Shown: piece after piece, positions 34,405-46,588 of the stretch | Layout of the letters: the number at the start of each line of letters is the position of its first letter | Position numbering within the stretch: the first letter of the stretch is position 1 | Assembly: GCF_022376445.1 (NCBI RefSeq) | Contig: NW_025954963.1 | Coordinates: forward strand, 124,001 to 188,000 | Source: Fomitopsis serialis | Lineage: Eukaryota; Basidiomycota; Agaricomycetes; Polyporales; Fomitopsidaceae | Reading direction: 5' to 3' | Length of the DNA: 64,000 nt | The notes under the pieces: generated by a model | What the model was told of the DNA's origin: nothing | The model's input: only the letters and a program-made list of their open reading frames with translations | The model's database searches: none | Program-made: the position numbers and the translations under genes

Positions 34405-36085
34405 GGTGGTCGAGAGAGAAGAGGGGCGGGGACGCGCTGGGGTCCAGGGGCGTAGCCCAGCCAGGGCGAAGCGACCGTCGCCACCTGTTTGGTCCGATAT
34501 AAATCCCACATTGAAACACTAGTCAGCTCTCCCAATCACGCAGATCATCTGCTTCTTCTTTCTCAGAGCACAAAGTCGCCTGCGACGGCATTGTATATTG
34601 TTCTCCGCGACGACGCAGACAACAGCTGCCCGTCGCGGCGCGCGCAGCAGCGCAGGCAGGCGGGGCACCGAGGACGACGATTCCGGGGAGCTTTGCGAGT
34701 TGGCCGGATATGGAACTCGGCGTGGCGTTGATTGACTGTTTTGGGCATGGCTAAACGCCGGAATCTTCTTCCCACTACGCCTCGTATGCGGACCCCGGAA
34801 CTCCTCGTATGCTACGCCTCCCCAGGCTCACCCTTCTCCCGCTGCCGCGAACCCAAGGCCGACCACCGTCGCGCACAGAAAATGCATGCAGGGCGCCGCG
34901 ACGGGGCGCACAAGGCCGCTACACTACACAAGGCACGCTAGCAACAACAGGAGAGGGAGGCTGTGAGAGAGGCGGCGGGCGTAAGCTTGCCTGTGGACGG
35001 GTCCAGATGATCAAGGCCATCTGTCAACTGACTCCGCCTCCGAATGCGGTCATCGCCATATCGCCCTTCCCGCGCGTCTGCGTGCCTCGTTCCTCGCAGC
35101 ACGCCTCCCTTCCCCACCCGAGTGTCCTCCCCCTTTCGGGCATCACCTCCCCATATAAGGCAACCGTAGTATTCGCCCGGCCGCCCACCCGCCGCGCCCC
35201 ACCTAGCCGTTATCTGCGAAGCTTCCCCGCGAGACCCCCCTTCGCGATCAGCACCGTTACGTCCAACTGATCAGGCAGCGGTGGGCACCGTAGCGGCTTC
35301 GGGGCAGATGGCCCACATGTGCCGGCTGCGGTGGCTGTAGGCCTGGACAGCATGCACACTGCCCATTCATTCCACCATCACACCCGTGGCGCCAAGCGCG
35401 CGACGCAAGCATCCGCATACCGTACACCCAAATGCGGCTATGGTGCTGTCATCGAAGTCGGAACCACCGTCGACCGACGCCCTTCCAGGCCACCGAGACG
35501 TCGAGCGCTGACAGCCATGTGCGCTACAAATCTGGTTTCATTGACAACGTCGATCCCTATTACATTGCTATAGCCGTATTAGCAAAACGTAAGGTGGGGA
35601 CTCGTCATGTCGTGTGGCATGAGCCCATAAACATAATACGTATACGTGCGTGCGACAAGTCGGTACAGAGACATTATGGAGACAGAGACAGGGAGACTTC
35701 AGAGAGAGAAAGGCGACGTTTTGGACACGGGGAAGTGGAAGGAACATGGGATGGCGGGGTGCTTCGACGCCTAGGCAGGGAAGAGGGACACGAAGACCGC
35801 CAGCACCGCCTTTTGCGAATGCCGGCACGACCAAGAAACAAACCGAAGGGGAACATGCAACTGTACTTGAGGGAGAAAACTGCTGTCCGAGGCGAGCCGA
35901 AGGGGCCTATTCTACTAACGATCGGATGGCATGCGAGCGACGCCAACAAGTCACATAAACCTATACCTGCAGAGGGAGGATCTGGTCAACAGACTTCCCC
36001 GCCTCCGATCAGCCACGGACCCGAGCCCTCGCAAGGCTTGACAACTCACCTGGAAAATCGAATCACGGAATGCATAGAGCGAAGA
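34405..36085. other. Intergenic, promoter of the FYR gene and 3' flank of the next
   Basis: About 1.7 kb. Several open frames overlap in opposite directions without consistent codon character. A purine-rich stretch lies near 35680-35900. No RNA, repeat or mobile element recognised. Confidence 0.5.
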
Positions 36086-39000
36086 CTACCGTTGGAAAAT
36101 CTCCGTGATCGTCCTCCGCCTCTCCTTCCTCCCCGAAACCGTCGCGTTTCTGTTCGCGTTCCGCTCGTCCCGCTCCCGCTCCCACGCGCTCTCCAGGCTG
36201 GCCCTGGGGCGCGCCGCGATCGTTCTGCGCCAGTTCTCCGGCCGCTCCGTCTCGTTGCCCGACATCGGCGAGAGGACTGGCGCCGCCTCGAGCCGCACAG
36301 GCGGCTCCTCGTCCACGGCACTGGAGGCGTTCGAGGACGAGCGCAAGCGCGCAGAGGCTAGAGATGCACGGGAGAGGGTGGCGACGTTTCCACTGGGCCC
36401 CGCGCGAGAGGACCCGGACGACTCGTTGCGATCCATGCTGGGACGGTAGTGTGCCGTGACGGGAGGTTCCCCGGGAGACCTCTCTGCGATACGGTCGCGG
36501 TGGTGAGCGAGGTCGTCGCTCCAGACGGTTGAGGATAGAGTTGAAGGCGGATGGTTCGGCGCGCACGGTGAGGTTCGAGGAGCTAGACACCTTCCTTCGA
36601 GAGGCGCTGTTCTCCGACGAGGAGGTGCTCACGGTGCGAGTGATGAGCGATTCGGATGGCAATGTCGAGAGGGATGGAGGTACGGAGACGGGCGCGAAGT
36701 TGCGTGGGCGCTCTGACAGCGCCGAATGGGACGTCCGCGAGGTCGGTGTGGGCGAGGGTTCGTACTTGTCGGGGGAGTCTTGACGCGAGAAGTTCACGTT
36801 CGTCTGAATGGGCGCTAAAACCTCCGGAGTTGCACGCTGTTCTCGTGGCAAGTACAACCGGCGCATGGAGGATGAAGGCGCCATATGCATCGTGCTGGCC
36901 TTGACGGTCTGCGGTGTCCCATCGACAGCATCCGTGACGCTGCGCCCCTCGCTGCTCGAGGTCGCAGAGCCTCGAAGGAGAGCAGAAGCGGGACGCACGT
37001 GGCTTCTCTCCAGACTAGACAATCTGGCCAGCGACGATTCCCGAACGTCTCGTGGGTCCCAGCTACGTCGGGTCTCACGGCTCTTCCTTCCATCAGAGCT
37101 GCGTCCGCCGCTTGCAGTAATGCTGGGATCTGGTGCGAGGCGGTTACTCACGCTCTCGTCGAGACTGACCGTGCGAAGGTGCTGCTGTGGATCCTTGCCC
37201 GCGGTCCCCTCGCGGAGCACCTTGCCGACGCCGAGCAGGAAGCCAGTCATGTTCCGCACGACCTCGTCGCTCACCCTGAGGTTCTCCCGATGCTCCGCTC
37301 CAACGTCTCTCCAGAGCTCAGGCAGGTTGACACTCGTCGATACGTCGGCGACCTCTGCGTCGATCTGAGCCTCGAGCGCCCGGTTCGTCCCAGACTTCAG
37401 CATCCCATTGAGCTTGTCCAATGAGTGAACGAGGTGCTGTGCATTCTGGAACAGCTCCGGGATCGTATTGGTGTGGTCTGACCCATTGGCGGGAGGCGCG
37501 AGAGCTGCGACTCGAACATGGTGAGCGCCTCCAGCATCAGCCGGCGGTGCTCCGCGCTCATGTCCTTGTTCAAGCCAGGAGACCCGATCGGTGCGGCGGA
37601 GGCTGCCCTGATAGATGCAAAGGGCGAGGAGTAGGCACGATCGGAGAACTCCTGTTGGGTTTGAGGAGACGTGACCGGCTCCCGGTTAGCCAGCGCAAAC
37701 GTCGACTTGTACGCACGCAATCCAGGAGGGGCCGTCCTCGGTGGCAGCATCTCGGCAGTGTCGTGGTGCAAGGCTGCCATGGACGTCCCGGGACGAGCCA
37801 GCATTCCTCCTGAACGAGTCATGCGCTCATCACGTCTGTGCGAGTTGTTCACGGGAGTGTGCAGGTCGAAGCGTGGCGGGCCTATGCCTGGCTCTTGATA
37901 ATAGAGGATTCCCAGTAGACTTCGTGCGTCGAGGAGATTCCGGTGCAGTCGGCCCGCCACCGAATAGATCGTCTCCAGGGTCCCGCCGCTTGGTCAATCC
38001 CGCCGCGCGCAGCCCTTCACCTACCAAGCTCCTTCCACCATTCCCAGCAAGCACTGTGTCCGAGCTTCCGCCTCTGTGACCCTGTCGGCGCCCAAAGGAC
38101 TCGACGCTACCGTTAGCATGATGTGATGGCTCCTCGTCTTCCACAGAGGCAGACAGATCCTCCGATAGCCACCGCGTCTGATGCTTCCTCGTGAGCTCAC
38201 GCACTGTCGAGTACCGAGCCTGTCCTTGGCGACGAGGTGAGACCTGTGTGTTGGGTGGGAGACCTGTTCTGAATGCTCGCGGTGAAGAAGGCGATGCCCT
38301 GTCATGGCCATTGCGATTGCGATGTGGGGTAGACGGCTCTCCCTGAGGCTTTGATTTCATTAGCATATAGCTATACATACATGAAAAAGATCCAACGTAC
38401 CTTCTCGTCTGGGCTCCTCCGGTCCCTGAACTCTCGTGGTAATGGCTGTCGGCTCTTCTTCCCCCCACTTCCGGGGCTGCGGCGTGATGAAGCGACAGCT
38501 GCTAAGGCGGAGGTCAAGACATCCTCGTCGTCACCCTGTGCATGGCGCTGGCTCTCGTCCACAGACATCGCCATCGACATCCTCTTCCGCGGGGCTCGGG
38601 ATGGGCCAGGTGACGGAGCTCTATCTCTGTCGCGCTGCGTACGGCCCTTCGCAGGAGATGCAGGAGCTGAAATTCGCCTCTCCCGGACGGGAAAAGGCGC
38701 GCGGACTTCAGGGCGCGATGGCGGTGTTGCGGCGAATTCATCTGAGGAGTAAGAGTGGCTGAGGTTATACTGGCTTTCACGCTCTGTTTCTGAACCCGAG
38801 TGGGAAGTTTCGATGCGGCGGGCTGGCGTCGGGAGAGGGTTCGATGCTGATTGAGGTCTGGCTGAGGCGCGCGACAAGGACTCATTTGTATAGGGCGGAG
38901 AGACGGGCGTGCGGGGATTGTTCGAGGGTGCCGGGGAACTGGTCGGTGCTGGGGAGTTCAGGCGAGATATGGAAGAGAGCTTGTCGAGGACCTATATAGC

Positions 39001-40090
39001 GTAAGACGAGGTAGCACCAGCCGTACAGGTACATAGGCCGCGGGACGGCGTTTGGGCACCATGTATGCGCATAGACATGGGAGGGGGGAATGAAGGGACA
39101 TCGCACCAGGTTTGTGGGATGCGGGGCGTTGCGAAAAACGGAGGTTGTCGAAGAGTTCATGTACGCCGAAGTCATCAATTCATCGCGGTTGTGATATACA
39201 GCGTTTGCAACCGAACATATGGATTTTGATTCTGTCAGAAGTAAGGCCGCAACTGTCCGGTGAAGACTCACCATTCGATTGCGCTGCGTAAGGCTTCTGA
39301 CGCGGTCCAGGGCGGAAGAGTTATCTTCTTGAGCGGTTTTCGACTGCCGCCTTCTACCGGACAGGCGTGCCGTGGTATCCTCCTCGTTGTCAAGACCCTC
39401 CCCATCCTCCTCCTCGTCCGTAAAGACCTGGCTGTTCCGTTTCACGTTGCGCGGCCTGTCGTAACCATGAGGCATTTCGGAGGATGAGTTCGAACGAGAC
39501 GCGCCAGACCGCTGACGGAGACTGCCGGCGCTGTTGCTGTTGCTATCCCCCACGCTTCCACTACCGGTCGAGTTGGTCGCGGGCGGCGAGGGGAGTCCTG
39601 AGTGGTGCGAGGTCGATGGGCTAGGCGGTTCAGGGAGTCGGGCAGAGATGGAGGGAGGAGGTGGAAGTCGAGCCTGAACCGATGTAGATCGCCGACAAAG
39701 GACGGGACCTAGAAGCCAGTGCAGGACGAGGTGGCATTGGGCGAAGCAGTGCGAGACAAGATCATGAACAGGAGGTGCCCACTTCGAGAACGACGCAGGC
39801 GATCGCTGTCGTCGTCCCCGAACGGCGTGAACGGCCGGGAGTTGGTGCGAAAGATTCGAGACGGAGTCGGCGTTACAGTGCACGTTTCTTTGCCTCGTTC
39901 CCAACGTGCTGCCACCTGCCTCTTCTGGTGCACTCTGTTGCCCAAGGCACACGGCTCTCGATAATCGCTCGCCTGCCTGCAGCCGAGCTCAAATGAAATA
40001 GCTAAAGCCTGAAGGCTTGAGTAGTTGGAATAGGTCGACTGGGTGCGGTAAAGAGTGGGTGTAGTCAAGGTGTAGTAGAGCTGCTACGCT
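36086..40090 (-). CDS. Large Ser/Pro/Arg-rich protein with one central helical domain, 5' end unresolved
   Basis: Not recognised. Exons read right to left begin with TPTLYRTQSTYSNYSSLQAL after a probable acceptor near 40.09 kb; no ATG is found, so the first exon lies further right. Disordered segments follow (GDDDSDRLRRSRS; NVKRNSQVFTDEEEDGEGLD; NPLPTPARRIETSHSGSETE; RKRMSMAMSVDESQRHA). A conserved-looking helical region comes at about 37.2-37.6 kb (HRRLMLEALTMFESQLSRLP, SLDKLNGMLKSGTNRALEAQ, VNLPELWRDVGAEHRENLRV, VVRNMTGFLLGVGKVLRE). The last exon reads MDRNESSGSSRAGPSGN and ends KERRRTITEIFQR. It joins the previous frame through a 54-nt phase-2 intron (GTATCG...CCAG). A long frame that reads on past this intron is a shadow. 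The composition suggests a phosphoregulated cytoskeletal or cell-cycle scaffold, which is inference only. Confidence 0.6.
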
Positions 40091-41311
40091 GCCCACGTCA
40101 AGCTATATGTATCACCGCGAACAACGGACCCGGACACAATACAACAGTCGCCAAGTTACCCATCCACTTATGCAGGCAACCTTCTGATGACGGAAAACCG
40201 CAACCGCATGATGATGGCACTCATAGTTGCTGGTACACAAAGGGCTGCAGCTGTTGGTCTCGTATTGTAGTTAGATAAGCACGTACCTGCTAGGTAAAAA
40301 CTTCTACCATACGCATTGCTATTGCCGGCTTTTACGTTCCGCTACAGAGACTACGTACGCGTAGTAATACGGTTGGATCGTGTACCAACTAATGGCCACC
40401 CCCCTGCAGGTTGAGGTTGAAACATTCACTGGCGCACGACAACAAAATCTATGTACAATGGCACACTGCCAGCCGTTGATCCGTAGAATAAATTGCGGCC
40501 GCGTATGCGGGTCGCGATCGGTTCATCCCAGGCATGCTACTAGTAATAGTAGTAGCAATGGGTCTAACGCGGTGAAAGTTTGAGCTCGGTGGACCCCACC
40601 ATATCCTTTCACATCTGTCACAACATCACCAATACTCGTTTGCACTTGGAGTAGGGAGGTCGGTGAGCTGCGCAGCTCGTTGAGGCATGCGATGGCACAA
40701 GCATAATCATGCAAATGACTGTCTTGACAGTGACCTGCGTGCGATCTCTCGTCATCGGACATCGCCAATCCAGTCATGAACAACATACCTATACGGTGTC
40801 GCTGAAGCCACATCAACCACCGACGGCTTGCGCATCTGATCGTCGGTTCCGAACTATTCGTCGTCCGTGCTGCTCATACTTAAATATGAATGCCGCCCTA
40901 GCATATGCTGCACAGTCTTCGGGGTACACCATGTTCACCCACGCACCTCAGTATCACTGGCCGCCACTGAAGTGGGAGCGTGAATGACATACCCAATGAG
41001 TGAGTCCTGGGCACATGCTTGCATCGATCACTGCTAGCTGCGATTCCACGAGCAAGCCCATTAACAAGGTCCCAGTAAAAACAAATGATACTTATCACCG
41101 TCTTCGGAAGTGTACCGTGTCATGATTGCGTCAGAACGGTGTAAGTCGCATGTCGTGAGTCACTGTGTGGAGGCGAGTTGGGATGGATTTGAGATTTTTT
41201 GAACCAGGGTAGACGTAAAGCCTGCTTGAAAGAAGCCTCGTAAGTAGTGGATGCAGGGATGATCGACTTGGTGGTGCCTTAGTCGCCGTTCCGAAACGAA
41301 CCTGATGCTTT
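40091..41311. other. Intergenic; may hold the first exon of the large gene to the left
   Basis: About 1.2 kb of comparatively AT-rich sequence with many stops. A short TAGTAG-type run lies near 40537-40556. Nothing else recognised. Confidence 0.45.
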
Positions 41312-42187
41312 ATGCAGGACCGCAGCTTGCTTCTCCCAGCTCTTCCCAGTCAACAATTGAGTGACCAAAGCCCGGTACGTACCAGTGTGCGAACGCCCCG
41401 TCATCGAACTAACAGAACGCTGCAGGGTGAAATCTCGGCCCCGGCGATCTGTCCTACTAGCTTCCCGGGACAGACTCGCCCGCAGGCCGTTAAGCTTTCT
41501 CCCGTCTCCCCATCCACCCGTTCTTCCGATGCGCAGGTAAACTCCCTATCTCCTTTCGGCCCGTGGCTCGAATGCAGGGATGAGATTTCCGCATGGGTCC
41601 GTATCTTCTCATTCTCTCTAGATCGCGAGCGTGCTTACGTTCGAGACTTCATTTTGGATGAGCACTTGCGCACCTGGGCCTCTTGGAGAGCCTCCTGTGT
41701 GACTAGACTGCACGGAAATCCCGTGCATGGCCCGGGGCCGAACCGAGGACACGGTCGTTACATATCGACGCACGCGCAGAGCACTGTCATCGTTCATGAT
41801 CTGCAGCTGCTCTCATGCGAATCCCATGAAGCCATGTCCAGAGAGAAGACCTGCGCAAAGATAGCAAGCTTGATTATGAAGCTGAGAAGTACGTCCCCTC
41901 TCCACGTGCGATCGTCAACCTTACTTACCTGGAGCCTGACCAGCCCCGCCTGGTTCTCCGAGTCACCGCGAACCTTGGGGGTTTGTGCGCGACGGGAACG
42001 TAGGTTTGTCTTGCGTTTCGCCGGGAATCAGCGGGTCTATCGGATGCAAGCACCTCAGGCCTCAGGACTATCAAGCAAATACCATGACATTCGCACCGCG
42101 CAAGGCAAGTTCGACTACCAGAGGGTCCTCCGGACCCTGTCCACCGCCTTCTACATGTCGTCAGCGGCCGAGCAGCCGTCTCGATAA
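41312..42187 (+). CDS. Hypothetical protein, tentative
   Basis: A 291-codon frame starting MQDRSLLLPALPSQQLSD at 41312. An in-phase intron (GTACGT...GCTGCAG) could join QSP to GEISAPAICPTSFPGQ. Later parts include DEISAWVRIFSFSLDRERAY and RDFILDEHLRTWASWR. A further GTACGT donor after MKLR with an acceptor at GACCAG would switch to another frame reading WGFVRDGNVGLSCVSPG and ending at 42263. I cannot choose between the two models and know no family. The length of the frame in moderately GC-rich DNA argues for coding, but chance is not excluded. Confidence 0.35.
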   Translation: MQDRSLLLPALPSQQLSDQSPVRTSVRTPRHRTNRTLQGEISAPAICPTSFPGQTRPQAVKLSPVSPSTRSSDAQVNSLSPFGPWLECRDEISAWVRIFSFSLDRERAYVRDFILDEHLRTWASWRASCVTRLHGNPVHGPGPNRGHGRYISTHAQSTVIVHDLQLLSCESHEAMSREKTCAKIASLIMKLRSTSPLHVRSSTLLTWSLTSPAWFSESPRTLGVCARRERRFVLRFAGNQRVYRMQAPQASGLSSKYHDIRTAQGKFDYQRVLRTLSTAFYMSSAAEQPSR

Positions 42188-43597
42188 CAGGCTAACGTCC
42201 GCCACGCGGCGCACACGCCCGCTTGACGACCGGGTCGTCTACCTCGGGGCGGAGCGTACATGAACACAGGCCGGATATCGTGCTTCGCTGATGCAGGAAG
42301 AAGGGGATCGTCGCTGAGGATTTAGGGACGTGCGAAGCCGCCTGGGGACTTACGTCCTCCTCGCGTACTGGCGGGCGCAGCATATGTTTTGGAGCGCACG
42401 GCGAGAGTGTGGCGAGTGTATCGCGCCATTCATGGCCGGTGAATACAGTCGGGGACGATCGCGCTGAACGTTGCTTGAATGGGTTGCGCCCCCGTTGGGG
42501 TTTATCTGTTTTTTTTCTACTTTCTTTGGCAGTGAATGCTCGAGGATGGACATGGCGCTGTGACGAGCATGTACACTCACGATTTTCGAGTAGCGGCGAA
42601 GAGGCCACCGAGACGTCCGCGTTCGTTTGATGGGCAGACCTGGCTCCATGTGGTTAACGCGGGTATGAACCAGAGGTACGGACCTTTGTGTGCTGGGGCG
42701 CCGCCACCGTCAACTATGATTGATGCCAGACATTTGTCGAGCCAGGATCTGTCTGTGCATGGCAGGGCCAAGGTCATTACAGAGTCATTGCACTTGATCG
42801 TCTCCCAAGGAAGATGTGGCACCCCGAGCAGAACCCGGCGCCGCCGATATGCGCCCGCACAGGGACGGCGGGAAGGCAGAATGAGTGTCTGAAGATAGGG
42901 TCCGTGAGATCGTGACGCAGCTGAACTACTGTACATTCCGTCATGTTGCCTGTGCTGCCAAGAATCAATGTCGTCCGTGGTGCCAAATGCGGAAGGCACC
43001 TTCCTTATCCGGTAACAAGAAGGGTGCACACTATTCTTCGCGTTAGAGGTTCAGAATCAATCGTCGGCGCGTCCACGCGAACCGGGGTAGTGACGTAGCG
43101 GTAGAAAATGCCCGATGCGATGTTAATGGAATCTAGTTCGGGTCGCATGTTTTAGACGTTGCGCGTAGCGCGACGCCTGGACCTCAGGCAGATGGAGGCA
43201 ATTCGAGTGAGAGCTATGCCATCAAAGGTGGCGATGTCGGCGGTCGAGGCAACAGTCATGGAATGTGGGGGCAGCTTCGGACGGTGTTCGCTTCAAGTAG
43301 GCGTCATTGTGGGGGACAGTATCAATGGCGCGTGCTGGGATCTGCGCCGGTGCAAGCTGGCTGGGTGGCGGGTGCGACAGACAGGGGCGCAGGAGTGTGT
43401 CGCCGCAGAGTCAGACGTGCAGCGGGTGGGAGGGCGAGAAATAAGAAATAGGCTTCTGTGCACGGGAGGCCAAACAGGGGCAAACAGAAGGCGGCGGGTG
43501 TGGGAGGAGGACGATCGCGCAGACGGCCATTGATAGCATCCCAGCGGGCGGCCTTCTGCTCCAGTCTCTCTCTATTTCAGCCCACAGCTCGCCGAGC
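42188..43597. other. Intergenic upstream of the AMPK beta gene
   Basis: About 1.4 kb. A minus-strand frame at 42192-42608 and plus-strand frames at 42536-42892 and 43159-43533 are open, but they have no recognisable domain and conflicting frames. The last 60 bases are a pyrimidine-rich leader before the ATG at 43598. Confidence 0.45.
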
Positions 43598-45396
43598 ATG
43601 GGCAACACCGCTTCCAACCCCCAGTCCCACCCCTCCCACCGCACCCAGTCCCCCATCCGCCGCGGCAGCCCTGCCCGCAGCCCCTCCAACCATCGCGTCC
43701 ACCGCTCTCTCAGGCAGAAGAAGAGGTCCCTCGAGCTGCCCGACCTGGCGTCCCTCGCCCTAACCCCCGCATCCTCTTCCCCATCCTCGGTCTCTCCCCA
43801 TGGAGCATACCGCAGGCCCACGTCCCCCATCCCTATCCCTATCTCTGCCCCCGTCCAGCAGAACTTCGGCCCCCAGAACAACCTCCCCTCCGCCGCACGC
43901 TTGGCCCTCAACAACGCTCGCAACGGCAGCCGATATGACCGATCCTACATGAATGTCTACCCCTCCACGCGCTCATTCATGTCGCGCCTCCAAGAACATT
44001 CGCCCCCGCGCGAGGAACTGCCGAGGACAGAGTTCGTACCCGAGATCGTCCACAGCACGCTTCCGCTCGCCCTCGTCAAGGCCGAGGAGGAGTTGAGTAA
44101 CCCCGAGCCTGTGCAAGTGAAGATCGTCTATCGCGGAAGCGGTCAGTCCGTGATTCTTACACGTGCGGGCGACGACAACTGGCAGGGCAGGCAACCCATG
44201 CAATTTGAGTGTGTACCATGTCCATATCCTTGATGCTGTCGCGCTCATCTGTTTCAGCTCCACCAGTGGGCAATGGTTCACCTATGTCAATCTACTCCCA
44301 GGAACGCATCACCTCAAATTCATCGTTGACGATCAGATCCGGACTTCGGAGGACTATCCCCAAGCTGCAGACGACCGTGATGGGTCGCTCGCGAACTACG
44401 TCAGTGTGCCTTTCCCCTCCTCCAACGCGTCCCCCTCCACCACAGCCATAGCCACAACACCCGCTTCATTCACCATCTCGCCACTCGCGAGCCCTCACCA
44501 TCAACACCCCGCCAACGTCAATTCCTTCTGGAGTGATGCGAGCAGCACCGCCGGCGATGTCAATGGCTCAGGGCGCGAGTGCGCCAACCCCGAGTGGACC
44601 ACTGAGATTCCGCCCGAACTCATCGCAGCCGCCGCCGAGGAAGAGTCCTACCTCGCGTTGCAAGAGACCGCGAGCCAGTCGCACGACATGTCGAGCAACT
44701 CCTCCGCGAGTGGCTTCAGCTCCGTGCCTACGCCCAACATCCCGCCTGCGCCTGTGCTTCCGCGACACCTCGACAAGCTGATCCTCAACGTGAAGCCGCA
44801 GGCGGTGAGTGGGAGCCCCGTGCCGACGGAGCGCGAGCGATCAAGGCGATCAGGGCGGGATCGCTCGAAGCGCGAGCGCGACAGGGAGAGCCGCACACGC
44901 TCCAACCACCTCGGGATGTGCATGACCGCGAGCGATATGAATGGGGACGTACACGACGGAGGAATGCATGGACCGTCGCCGCTCGGTCTGCCCGTGGTAA
45001 CGGCGAGTGGGACAGACGTGACGAGCGCGACGGTTGCGGCTGCGGACGGCGTGGAGAGGGCGAACCGCGTGGCGGTGAAGCTCGACGTTGCTGGCCTCGC
45101 GGACGACGCGAGTGTGCTGCCCGTGCCGTCGCATGTCGTGCTGCACCATCTGAGCACGAGCGCGATCAAAAACGGCGTCCTGGCCGTCGCGAATACGACG
45201 AGATACCGCAAGAAGGTGAGTGTCCCGCTTCCGTGGATCCGCGCATGGTCTGGCGAACGCTGCACGATGGGCTACGTGAGTTGCCTGCGCTATTTGACGT
45301 CTCATCTCACTCTGTCCGACCTTCATATCCCTCTGCTGACTCCAGAACTCCGCGTCTTCGCAGTATATAACGACGATCTACTACAAGCCGACATGA
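43598..45396 (+). CDS. SNF1/AMPK complex beta subunit (Gal83/Sip-like)
   Basis: Scaffold of the glucose-sensing Snf1 kinase: it binds the alpha and gamma subunits and glycogen-like glucans. The start MGNTASNPQ at 43598 carries an N-myristoylation-type glycine, suggesting membrane tethering. The CBM48 glycogen-binding domain lies at about residues 170-260 (VQVKIVYRGSGQSVILTRAG, DDNWQG, then after an intron WFTYVNLLPGTHHLKFIVDD and an Asn at DGSLANYVSV). The C-terminal ASC domain begins PPELIAAAAEEESYLALQE and LPRHLDKLILNVKPQ. A Ser/Arg-rich insert of over 100 residues interrupts it before VLPVPSHVVLHHLSTSAIKN and NTTRYRKK. A last intron of about 160 nt leads to the final exon YITTIYYKPT, TGA at 45394-45396, the usual family end. 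Without that splice the frame would run to 45470. Confidence 0.92.
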
Positions 45397-46588
45397 AAGC
45401 AGCCTCCGGACCATATACGCCTCGGGCTCCGATCATCCACTCACAGACATTCAGCATAGAGTTCCCATAGCCATCCTCATCCCATCCCATCCCATCCCAT
45501 CCCATCCCATCCATACCACGCTCCGTCCCGCAGCACGATGATTCGCTTCCCCTTGTTGTATGTACACAACGTCCCCCTTGGGCTCCGCCGCGCGGTCCGA
45601 CTAGAGATGTACGTGACGGTCTCGGCGGAGCCCTCGCTTTGTTCTAGACTGCCTCGCAGCCCGATCCTACCTGCGTGTGCACGCCGCCTTCGACTCTGTG
45701 TTGGAGGCGGCTGCTTTCTGACCTTCCAGCCCCCGCTCAACGAGAAACCATCATTGACAGCAATATCCGTGTATCTATGCATCGCCTGCGCTCACTTGCT
45801 CTCCGCCATTTACCCAGCGCGTCTTCCGGTTTTGTCGTCCGTCATCATCATGTTCCGTGCTATGTATCATGCCCGTTCTGTTTCGTGTGTTGCTTGTCCT
45901 CACTGGTCTACGAGTACCTCATCTTGCATATTATACCATCCAACTCGAATGACCCTGAACATCAACTGTTTGCCTGCTGCTCGTTGTGTGCCGGTTGGTT
46001 ACTGCTTTCGCAAGCCGTTATGTCCAGGGTATGGTGTCCCTATGGGGTTCGTGGGATCCCCTAAGCTCGAGTATGTACGTACACAACACCAGTGGCGGCG
46101 AAATAAGCTCTTGTCCAAGGATCGAGCGCTGTGGACAGCGCTCCGACCTCCACTTGTCAACATGATCACCATGTTCGAGGCAGATTTCATCGTTTACTGT
46201 TCGCTCCGCCGGATGGGCGGACGAGTCAGGAGCCATGGCCACGAGTCTACCGCGTTCCACTGCCGTCCGAGTCCGCTCAGGCTCTCCTGTCTCGCGGTGG
46301 GCCCTAACCCTTCGTGACTCCTGCTGAAGTCTCGATTCCGGCAACGGTACTGGTGCGACCGCTCCTAGCGCGATGGCCATTGAGATCGAGACGGCCCGAG
46401 TGCGCGGCAGTCGACTACCGGCGACCCAGCGACGCCTGATGCTTGGCAGCAGGGGAGTCGCATAACGGAAAGTCGCCGCGCAAGGAAGAGCCAGCGTGAG
46501 AGCAGCCGAATCCGGTTCTGCAGAGTGCCATCTACGCCTCAAGGTACGTATCCTGATTCATAGCGTGTGCATGTCTCATTATATGCAG
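45397..46588. other. Intergenic plus the unresolved 5' exon of QNG1
   Basis: About 1.2 kb. Near 46505-46552 the plus strand reads NPVLQSAIYAS before GTACGT, which resembles the start of queuosine salvage proteins. The phase does not match the next exon and no ATG is in frame, so the first exon of QNG1 is probably here but not solved. No other feature apart from the microsatellite. Confidence 0.45.
45476..45514. repeat. CATCC microsatellite
   Basis: About seven tandem copies of the pentamer CATCC (CCCAT read in another register) in the 3' flank of the AMPK beta gene. A short slippage-prone repeat, not coding. Confidence 0.85.

Noticed and set aside
36063..36430. Continuation of the long minus-strand frame to 36063
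   Set aside because: A 54-nt intron places the true last exon in another frame ending ITEIFQR at 36086; the continuation is Ala/Gly/Arg shadow sequence.
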